Shown here: in pieces, positions 33,458 to 39,869 of the stretch | How the letters are laid out: the number at the start of each line of letters is the position of its first letter | Position numbering within the stretch: the first letter of the stretch is position 1 | Source: Euryarchaeota archaeon UBA125 | Lineage (GTDB): Archaea; Thermoplasmatota; Poseidoniia; Poseidoniales; Thalassarchaeaceae | Reading direction: 5' to 3' | Length of the DNA: 39,869 bases | Assembly (NCBI GenBank): GCA_002502625.1 | Contig: DAPV01000048.1 | Span: 2,242 to 42,110, forward strand | Notes under the pieces: generated by a model | Told to the model about the DNA's origin: nothing | What the model saw: only the letters and a program-made list of their open reading frames with translations | Databases searched by the model: none | Made by a program: the position numbers and the translations under genes

Positions 33458-36400
33458 ATGATGGAAATGTCAGAGAGCAGCACATCGATTACGAATCGCC
33501 GAAAGGCGACTCTGAGTTCAACTCTAGTAATTGTACTATTATTGGCATCATTTCTTCCTGTTATTGCACATGCTGAAGATGACAATGAGGAGGTTGAAAT
33601 TTTCACTGGGACCATTTCAAATTTTGATGGCGAAGAAATGGGCAAGTCATACCTTAGTACCTCTTCAGAAGACCCTGTATTTTCTGCAACTCGTCATCTC
33701 AAAAATCAATGGATAGATGCAGGAATGCCAGACATGATTCTTCCTTTTAGTTCTGATTATTTATCTAAACAAAGTCGTTCTGTAAGTAGAGCTTGTGAAA
33801 ATGCTTGGAATCAAGGAGATAGTGTCACAATGCCAACTGCTGGAGGAAATATTGCCGCTGAGGTGGAGAGAGTAACATCTTCAGCAGCAATAATTGTTGA
33901 AAATGGAGTCAGCATCCCGTCTACTACAATCAACGATATTGCATCTACATGGGATAACTCAATCTATCCTACTGTGACCTCGTATTTCGGAAATCCTCCA
34001 GACGTTGACAATAATTGCCAAGTTGAAATTGTAATTTTAGCAATTGATGGACCTTCAAACATAGGCGGATATTTCTCACCAGGAATAGCTGCATCTAGAG
34101 AAGCAATTTTTGTAGACAGTGATGACTTAGGATGGAGAAATGTAATCTTCGCTCACGAATTCGAACATTTGCTCCACAATGCTAGAGACCCGCTGGAATA
34201 TGCTTGGATTGATGAAGGGGCTGCAGATATGGCAGCATTCTTAGTTCTAGGTGCAGAAGGATCGTTAATCGGACATAGTAACGGATGGGCATCAAATGCG
34301 TCATGCAGTGTTAGATGGTGGAACCAGCGTGCTGATTGCGATTATGGGGCAGGTTTCCTATTCATATTATATCTTGCAGACAAATTTGGAGGAGGTCAAG
34401 CCATTCAAAGTCTGGTATCAGATACAGCAACAGGAGGAGCGTCCATAGAAAATTTAGCACGGAATCCGGTGCCAGGATCGCCTGCAAATATCGGTACAAC
34501 TATGGATGAAATCTTTGCAAATTTCACTGCAGCCGCCGTTCTAGATAGTCAACAAGGACGCTATGGTTTCTCGAATATAGATATGGGAGGCACGTGCGGG
34601 GGCTCTTCGTTTTGTAAATTACAATTGACCGATCAAAATTTTAACTGGGGCTCATTGTACACTAGTCAAAATCATGACATGGAAGGATGGGGAGTTAGAG
34701 CATGGAGATTTTCTTCGGGCACTGGTGCTCCTCTGAATGTGATGGTTACTCCTTCTGAATTTGGATTCGATGGAATTCTAGTTGTAAAAGATACAGCAGC
34801 TCAAACTTGGTCGACACTCGATTTAAGATTCGACCCAGGAACTGGAGTAGGAACAGGGGTAGTAGATGGATTTGGAAATACTACTGATGATGCATATCTG
34901 ATAACATGGTACGCAAGTACCGTAGATGATTGTGATTATTCATACCCAAATTGTGGCTTTAGTGGAGGATCTAATGCATATCCTACAGCAACTGTAGATG
35001 TAACTGCAGCCCTGATTTCTGAACCACCAACTGTTCGAATTGATTCTACATCAACAATTGATAGAGATTCAAACGGCAGTCCAGATACAGTTAATCTAAC
35101 ATCAATTGTTAATTCAACTGCATTCTTTGAAATCTTAGATATTACTGTTCATGCTTTCAAAGATAACATCCTCTATGACACTATTGAATATGAAGTTGCA
35201 GCAGGAAATGGAATTGAAGTTGAATCAAGTATCTTCTTTACTGTTCCCGAAGATGGAAACTGGGTGTTTGATGTAGAATTGCGAAACTATGGTCAAACAC
35301 TAGTCGACGAAGCGATATCTGCTCCTGTTTCCTTAACAAACATGAAGCCAGTTGCTGTAAGTAATTCAGCAGCTAATGCTACTCAAACCTACCTTGGATT
35401 ACAATTCTATGGTTCAGGATATGACGAATGGGGATTTAGTACGGATAACGAAACATTTAGTCAAAATGAAACGCCTGTAGCTTATTCCTGGGATTTCGGC
35501 GATGGCTCTTTTTCAGGACTAAAAAATCCCATTCATGAATGGGTTTTATCCTCAAACTATACAGTAGAATCAAGAATTGAAGATAGAGGTGGAGCGATAT
35601 CTGACCCAGTTACTTGGAATATTAGTGTAAATGATACATCTGACCCTATTATTGGACTGACAGTACAAGGAGTAGATATTAAGCAAGGACTGAGTCTTAG
35701 AACAAATGAAAGAGTCTTATTTGATGCTAGATCAACTGAAGATAATGTTCCAGATGAGGAGTTACTTTTCACATGGGACTTTGGAGATGGAAGAATAGTC
35801 AGCTCAGTAGGATTAGTAGAAATTGATCATGCATGGTTAGTAGGCACAGCTGATGGAATGTTGAACGTTCTGAATCTTACAGTTTCTGATGGAGTACACA
35901 TCTCGCACCTAGAAGTTAACATTACAATCCTGAATAGGCCGCCTCGCTTAATTTTCGATGAAGGCCTAGAAACATATACTCTAACTCCACTGACAATGCC
36001 TATAATCTTCATAGATGATGATGGAGTTATTCAGAATGTAACATGGTCATTTAATGAAACTGTCAATCTTGAAGGAGGAATCTTGAATCAACTTTCCCCG
36101 TTTACTGAGAGCAGTAGTGAAGATGTCACTCCATCTGTGGCTTGGAGAACCCCAGGTATTAAATTCGTAAATCTAAGTGTCACAGACGATGATGGAAATA
36201 CAAGTACAACAAGCATTACAGTTAACGTATTGAATCAGCGCCCAGTAGCATTATTTTCAAGACCTGCAGATGGCACTGTTTCTACACAGTATACCTTCCA
36301 AAGTACTTCATTTGATCCTGATGGAGATGATTCTGCAATGACAACAATTTGGTCTATTGAAGGTGAAGAACCAGTAACTAATCAGAGTGCAGTAGTCCAT

Positions 36401-37603
36401 ACTTTCCTTGAACCAGGAGTCTACACAGTTTCATTACTCATAATCGATGAATTGGGTCTTGAATCGCATCTTAAATCATATCTCGTATCAATTGAAAATC
36501 CTCTTCCGTTACCAGTAATGACTGCATATGAAGCATCATTGAATGGAGAATTAGTTACTTCCCCTAGTGATAATATCAGTGAATTCGAATTCTGGCATCC
36601 ATTATCTTCTGATGGAGGATTATTCGTCAAAGCGGGAGTGCCCATTTATTTCTCAGGTGGTGGATCGAGAGATGCTGATCCAAAATTTGAAGGTATGAAT
36701 AATCCTGATCCAAACTCTCCAAGTTGGAATGGTATTACATCTTACTCTTGGAACTTTGGAGATGCATCCCCTATTTCATCAGGTGAAAATATTTGGCATA
36801 CATTCACAGTACCTGGAAGTTATCTTGTTACCCTAACTGTACGAGATGGATATGGAACAGGAGATACAAATCAAACACATCGTATGATACATGTTAGTTC
36901 TCCTCCTACTATATTGGTAGATTCACTTTTCGAAGAAGAAATTGATTTGGGATCATCTGTAGTTCTAATTCTATCATATGAAGATGAAGACATAAAGTCA
37001 GGAATTTCTGCGTTCAGAGACACTGATATTTTGAGCGATAGCGATTCAGATGGCATTCTTGACAATGATCCAAACCAAGCTCTCAACGAAAATCTCAGAC
37101 TATTTTGGGACATTGACCCCTCTGTAGACGAAAATGAGGATGGAGATTTCCAAAATGATTGGATTATCTCTTCAGAAATACCTCCTCTTCGTTGGAACGA
37201 ATCGGGAGAATATACAGTAATTGCAATGGTTTGTGACGATACAGATGCGTGTACAATCAAAGCATTCCAAATCGAAGTAGCAGATAATGATGATAATGGG
37301 CCGAGGTCACTTTCAGATTTTGAACTCAGTGATTTACTTCCTAGTGATAGTAGTAGTTGGTTGATCTTAGCTTTGGTAGCCATAGTTCTAATCCTTGGAT
37401 GGGCAGTGATGAGGCAACCGAATGAAGAAGAACAAGCAGTTGATGAACAACCCACTTATGACGTAACAGAAGTTCAAACAGAAGGTGGAATCCTCGGAAT
37501 GGATCAGCACACACCTCCTACTAAGCCGAAAAATCTTGATAGAGAAGATAGGCGAAGTAATGATTCAGGATATATTAGACCAGTTGGCTCAAGAAGGAGA
37601 TAA
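33458..37603 (+). CDS. Giant surface metalloprotease with PKD domains and membrane anchor
   Basis: The 1381-residue protein has a signal peptide (TLVIVLLLASFLPVIAHAED). A gluzincin-like peptidase domain carries the zinc motif HEFEHLLH (His233 and His237 with Glu234) and a third ligand candidate Glu253 in WIDEGAADMAAF. Several PKD-type domains follow between about residues 620 and 1165, with cores YSWDFGDGSF, FTWDFGDGRI, TIWSIEGEEP and YSWNFGDASP. A DSDSDGILDNDPN calcium-type segment, a membrane helix (SSWLILALVAIVLILGWAVM) and a cytoplasmic tail ending RRR complete it. It should degrade proteins outside the cell while tethered. ATGs at 33461 and 33467 are alternative starts. A partner gene follows after five bases. 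Confidence 0.85.
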   Translation: MMEMSESSTSITNRRKATLSSTLVIVLLLASFLPVIAHAEDDNEEVEIFTGTISNFDGEEMGKSYLSTSSEDPVFSATRHLKNQWIDAGMPDMILPFSSDYLSKQSRSVSRACENAWNQGDSVTMPTAGGNIAAEVERVTSSAAIIVENGVSIPSTTINDIASTWDNSIYPTVTSYFGNPPDVDNNCQVEIVILAIDGPSNIGGYFSPGIAASREAIFVDSDDLGWRNVIFAHEFEHLLHNARDPLEYAWIDEGAADMAAFLVLGAEGSLIGHSNGWASNASCSVRWWNQRADCDYGAGFLFILYLADKFGGGQAIQSLVSDTATGGASIENLARNPVPGSPANIGTTMDEIFANFTAAAVLDSQQGRYGFSNIDMGGTCGGSSFCKLQLTDQNFNWGSLYTSQNHDMEGWGVRAWRFSSGTGAPLNVMVTPSEFGFDGILVVKDTAAQTWSTLDLRFDPGTGVGTGVVDGFGNTTDDAYLITWYASTVDDCDYSYPNCGFSGGSNAYPTATVDVTAALISEPPTVRIDSTSTIDRDSNGSPDTVNLTSIVNSTAFFEILDITVHAFKDNILYDTIEYEVAAGNGIEVESSIFFTVPEDGNWVFDVELRNYGQTLVDEAISAPVSLTNMKPVAVSNSAANATQTYLGLQFYGSGYDEWGFSTDNETFSQNETPVAYSWDFGDGSFSGLKNPIHEWVLSSNYTVESRIEDRGGAISDPVTWNISVNDTSDPIIGLTVQGVDIKQGLSLRTNERVLFDARSTEDNVPDEELLFTWDFGDGRIVSSVGLVEIDHAWLVGTADGMLNVLNLTVSDGVHISHLEVNITILNRPPRLIFDEGLETYTLTPLTMPIIFIDDDGVIQNVTWSFNETVNLEGGILNQLSPFTESSSEDVTPSVAWRTPGIKFVNLSVTDDDGNTSTTSITVNVLNQRPVALFSRPADGTVSTQYTFQSTSFDPDGDDSAMTTIWSIEGEEPVTNQSAVVHTFLEPGVYTVSLLIIDELGLESHLKSYLVSIENPLPLPVMTAYEASLNGELVTSPSDNISEFEFWHPLSSDGGLFVKAGVPIYFSGGGSRDADPKFEGMNNPDPNSPSWNGITSYSWNFGDASPISSGENIWHTFTVPGSYLVTLTVRDGYGTGDTNQTHRMIHVSSPPTILVDSLFEEEIDLGSSVVLILSYEDEDIKSGISAFRDTDILSDSDSDGILDNDPNQALNENLRLFWDIDPSVDENEDGDFQNDWIISSEIPPLRWNESGEYTVIAMVCDDTDACTIKAFQIEVADNDDNGPRSLSDFELSDLLPSDSSSWLILALVAIVLILGWAVMRQPNEEEQAVDEQPTYDVTEVQTEGGILGMDQHTPPTKPKNLDREDRRSNDSGYIRPVGSRRR

Positions 37604-37608
37604 AAATC

Positions 37609-38505
37609 ATGAAAAGAGGCAGTTTCTTTCCTCTTTTTCTAATCCTATTTGCATTTATATTTCCATCCACTGCTCCAATCTCTGATTCAGTTAACGCTGC
37701 CTCAACATGTTCACTGACCGGTCAAACTACACCTGATTGGGGAGAAGATGCAGAATTAATTGAAACTGGCAGCAATAAAAATTTTGATGACGATATTTTC
37801 TTTGGCCAAGAAGGATTTTCAGTTGGAGGAGATCTTGACCCATTGACAAATGGTTTTGTAACATCAGTTAACCTATCAGATAGAGGGTATACGGCTATTC
37901 GAATGAATATGGTTGAGGGATATAGGTACACTTTCTGTGTTAGTTTTGCAACAGCGCCAAATCAAACAGTTACGGGTGATCCTTTAGCAGATGTATATCT
38001 AATGGAAAATCTAGATTATGACAGATACAAATGGGATGAAAGATTTGATGAGGAAGACGAAGGGAGCCCTACATTTTTTTCATTCTTTGGATGGATTCCA
38101 TATCGAGACATACATGCATATGAAAATACTAGGAATGTCGATTTTTCTGTTACCTTTGAAGATGGAGGGAGTTCATCGTCACAAGGAATTTTTGGATCAG
38201 GAAATGATGACAGTATGTACCTAGTTCTAGATGCAAGAAACAATTCAAGAACTAATGACGCTCCATCAAGAGGCCAAAATATGGTTGCTCAAATTATTAT
38301 TTTAGTTGAAGAAAGAGCTTTATTGCCTAAAACTACAGTCTACATGTTATGTTGTTCACTTCCTTTGATGGTTATTGTTGCTCCAATTATCATTCATCAA
38401 AAATATGCTAGAGGGGCATGGGATGATAGTGAAGTAGAAGTAGAACTTATGCCAATGGTTGAGAATAATTCTAGCACACCTAGCACATATCGAAATGAAG
38501 ATTAA
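37609..38505 (+). CDS. Exported single-pass membrane protein next to the giant protease
   Basis: The 298-residue protein has a signal peptide (FFPLFLILFAFIFPSTAPIS). A beta-rich ectodomain with CSLTGQTTPDWGEDAEL and a YRYTFCVSF strand resembles a pre-peptidase-type or sugar-binding sandwich, though I do not recognise the family. One C-terminal helix follows (VYMLCCSLPLMVIVAPIIIH), with a short tail. GGAGAT lies before the ATG, inside the end of the upstream gene, so it is co-translated with the 1381-residue protease and may form a surface complex with it. The stop abuts that of aroD. Confidence 0.7.
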   Translation: MKRGSFFPLFLILFAFIFPSTAPISDSVNAASTCSLTGQTTPDWGEDAELIETGSNKNFDDDIFFGQEGFSVGGDLDPLTNGFVTSVNLSDRGYTAIRMNMVEGYRYTFCVSFATAPNQTVTGDPLADVYLMENLDYDRYKWDERFDEEDEGSPTFFSFFGWIPYRDIHAYENTRNVDFSVTFEDGGSSSSQGIFGSGNDDSMYLVLDARNNSRTNDAPSRGQNMVAQIIILVEERALLPKTTVYMLCCSLPLMVIVAPIIIHQKYARGAWDDSEVEVELMPMVENNSSTPSTYRNED

Positions 38506-39303
38506 TCATTCGTATTCTAATAAGTCCCAAGCAATGTATAAATCTTCAAAATTTATTCTTCCTTGACGTATTATCTCAAATGTATCTTCCATTGTAGAAT
38601 AAACCAATGAAGAACCTAAAATTGGAGCGTGAATTCTAGTCCAATCACCGCCTTCTCCTGTACCCATTAGAGCGATTTCAGGCCCATTTTCCCTGTCACC
38701 AACCGCCTTAGCCGCCTCTAAAACTCTTAATGCTCCACCTTTAGTTGTCAACCTGTAACAAATCTTCACTATCGAACCCATAGAAGACATTTCATCCACT
38801 TGGCTAAGAATTTCATCAACTGGGGGAGGAGCACCACCATGTTCAGAAGCTATCACTTTTGTTGATTCTCCAGCAAGTGAAATTAATTTAGAACGTTCAT
38901 CAGAATCAATATCGATTTCCAAATCAATGAAAGGAACACCGGATTGAATGGCACTATCCATTATTGCGATTCTTCCTGATTCCTCGCCAGGAAAATTTCC
39001 TCCCTGACGTCGAGGCCTACAAGTGAAGATATACGGTATTGTAATACCTGTTTTGAATCCTTCAATACAAGAATCAACTTGAACATCTTCCAAAGGAATA
39101 GGGTGAAACTCCCACTTCTTCGTCCTGCTTTTTCGTTGATCATCACCTTGATCTTCAGGAATAACCTCGACACGCTTTAGCCAGAGATTATCGAATCTTA
39201 CTTCTATCAAATCTGCACCTGCTGCTGTTGCCAAAGCAGCATCTTCTAACATTTCTTCCAAAGTATTACCTGATAGGGTGACACACACTTTTGGCAGAGG
39301 CAT
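38506..39303 (-). CDS. aroD: 3-dehydroquinate dehydratase, type I
   Basis: Catalyses the third step of the shikimate pathway through a lysine Schiff base. Matches to the family are Glu34 and Arg36 in LIEVRFD, Arg96 in FTCRPRRQGG, His155 in ASEHGG, Schiff-base Lys180 in IVKICYR and a late LGSSLVYST. A loop of about 45 residues between EVRFD and FTCR is longer than usual and is basic and acidic by turns (DQGDDQRKSRTKKW). The start at 39303 is chosen because AGGTGG precedes it; an ATG at 39327 is the alternative, with a TTTAAC element suitably placed for a leaderless transcript. The stop abuts the plus-strand neighbour. Confidence 0.9.
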   Translation of the reverse strand: MPLPKVCVTLSGNTLEEMLEDAALATAAGADLIEVRFDNLWLKRVEVIPEDQGDDQRKSRTKKWEFHPIPLEDVQVDSCIEGFKTGITIPYIFTCRPRRQGGNFPGEESGRIAIMDSAIQSGVPFIDLEIDIDSDERSKLISLAGESTKVIASEHGGAPPPVDEILSQVDEMSSMGSIVKICYRLTTKGGALRVLEAAKAVGDRENGPEIALMGTGEGGDWTRIHAPILGSSLVYSTMEDTFEIIRQGRINFEDLYIAWDLLEYE

Positions 39304-39411
39304 TAGCCCACCTGACTGGCGATACATGTTTAATCATGATGTTACGTTAAACTTCTCCGAATTAAAAAAAAAAATGCTTTTCTAGCCCATAATCAGCTGA
39401 TAAAGCCGCCT

Positions 39412-39420
39412 TGTTTATAT
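39412..39420 (+). promoter_or_regulatory. Likely TATA box of gyrB
   Basis: TGTTTATAT is the best TATA-like element in the 162-base gap before gyrB. With usual archaeal spacing, transcription would begin near 39442. That gives a leader of roughly 48 bases containing the 25-base palindrome and a GAGGGG ribosome site. An A-run at 39364-39374 lies further upstream. Confidence 0.5.
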
Positions 39421-39447
39421 GCCCTCAATTGGAGTATAGAAAGTTCT

Positions 39448-39472
39448 CAAAGGGCCCCTAAGGGGCCCTTTG
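39448..39472. repeat. Perfect 25-base palindrome in the gyrB leader
   Basis: CAAAGGGCCCCT, a central A, then AGGGGCCCTTTG form a perfect inverted repeat with 12-base arms. It lies just downstream of the expected transcription start of gyrB and 17 bases before its ATG. As DNA it could be an operator for a dimeric repressor; as RNA it would make a strong G+C-rich hairpin next to the ribosome site. No T-run follows, so a plain terminator is less likely. Confidence 0.85.
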
Positions 39473-39489
39473 CAAAGAGGGGAAAAAAT

Positions 39490-39869
39490 ATGGAAGAAAG
39501 TTACGACGCAGGCAGCATCCAGGTACTGGAAGGGTTAGAGGCCGTACGGAAAAGACCTGGTATGTACCTAGGGGATCCGCATGATGGTTCAGCATTACAT
39601 CACTGTATTTGGGAAGTCGTAGATAATTCCGTTGACGAACACCTTGCAGGACATACTGATTCAATTGAAATCACTCTTCACCCAGATAATTCACTCTCCG
39701 TAAGAGATTTTGGGAGAGGCATCCCTGTTGGAATCCACGAAGACTACGGAATTTCTGCTGCAGAAGTGATAATGACAAAATTGCATGCTGGAGGGAAATT
39801 CGACAATAGTTCCTACAAGGTTTCAGGTGGACTGCATGGAGTAGGGGTTTCAGCAGTTAATGCGGTTTC
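39490..39869 (+). CDS. gyrB: DNA gyrase subunit B (N-terminal part, cut by window edge)
   Basis: The 126 visible codons encode the start of the GHKL ATPase domain of GyrB: LEGLEAVRKRPGMYLGD, WEVVDNSVDEHLAG with the Mg-binding Asn and the catalytic region, RDFGRGIPV, and the ATP-lid GGLHGVGVSAVNA. Gyrase introduces negative supercoils; euryarchaea that have it obtained it from bacteria. GAGGGG lies about eight bases before the ATG. Regulation by the 25-base palindrome in the leader is plausible. ParE/TopoVI-B are less likely given the strong GyrB match, but the rest of the gene is not visible. Confidence 0.92.
   Translation, partial: MEESYDAGSIQVLEGLEAVRKRPGMYLGDPHDGSALHHCIWEVVDNSVDEHLAGHTDSIEITLHPDNSLSVRDFGRGIPVGIHEDYGISAAEVIMTKLHAGGKFDNSSYKVSGGLHGVGVSAVNAV

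Noticed and set aside
36871..37455. 194-codon minus-strand open frame in the giant protease gene
   Set aside because: It is serine-rich antisense of the PKD/linker coding sequence, with no start signal; coding constraint clearly follows the plus strand.
39364..39374. Run of eleven A as a terminator for aroD read on the minus strand
   Set aside because: It lies upstream of the aroD start, not downstream of its stop, so it cannot end that transcript.
1..39869. Prophage, insertion sequence or defence island
   Set aside because: No transposase, integrase, terminal repeats, phage structural genes or known defence genes were seen; content is housekeeping and surface genes.

Overview
This is an archaeal chromosome segment. 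It carries eukaryote-like translation genes (eL42, eS27, aIF2 alpha, eL37), Nop10, a PAC2-family protein, archaeal-type tyrosyl-tRNA synthetase and a tRNA-Ser without encoded CCA. Alongside these are genes common in aerobic marine heterotrophs: two acyl-CoA dehydrogenases, ETF, bacterial-type GyrB and many exported repeat proteins. I infer a Thermoplasmatota archaeon of the marine group II (Poseidoniales) kind. That placement comes from gene content only, not from any search. Genes are packed very tightly, and no gene-free stretch exceeds 300 bases.

Layout. Positions 1-2840 hold a possible cut gene end, tRNA-Ser(CGA), a ubiquitin-like SAMP/MoaD-type protein and, on the minus strand, the classic archaeal cluster eL42 - eS27 - aIF2 alpha - Nop10 - PAC2. 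Positions 2971-6115 hold two coupled small membrane proteins and a surface RCC1-type propeller with calcium-binding repeats. Positions 6229-9714 hold eL37, PurF and an intracellular-looking propeller protein. Positions 9715-17125 are a minus-strand run: ETF alpha and beta, a PAP2-type membrane protein, a MOSC protein, a subtilisin-like lipoprotein, a methyltransferase, glutaryl-CoA dehydrogenase and a membrane-anchored propeller. Positions 17222-20519 hold a small unrecognised protein, TyrRS and HMG-CoA synthase (mevalonate route to archaeal lipids). Positions 20520-25720 hold a sialidase-fold lipoprotein, a second acyl-CoA dehydrogenase, a GcvH-like protein without its lipoyl lysine, a class II CCA-adding enzyme and a SerK/ParB-fold protein. 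Positions 25717-33406 hold an M61 peptidase, a HEAT protein, a membrane Smr-like protein, a DUF2085-like protein, an extended thymidylate kinase, a membrane carboxypeptidase-regulatory-like protein and a glutaminyl cyclase. Positions 33458-38505 hold a 1381-residue metalloprotease/PKD surface protein and its partner. Positions 38506-39869 hold 3-dehydroquinate dehydratase and the start of gyrB behind a perfect 25-base palindrome.

How the genes work together. ETF would accept electrons from both acyl-CoA dehydrogenases. The exported proteases, propellers and PKD proteins fit an organism that degrades protein at its surface. Many single-pass surface proteins share one plan: signal peptide, ectodomain, one C-terminal helix and a charged tail.

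The most striking structural pattern is that all eight convergent gene pairs meet within -4 to +3 bases at their stop codons, six with no gap at all. The strongest protein-level oddities are the lysine-less GcvH-like protein, the bacterial-type CCA enzyme in an archaeal context, the zinc-ribbon-less eL42, and the extended thymidylate kinase with an altered DR motif.
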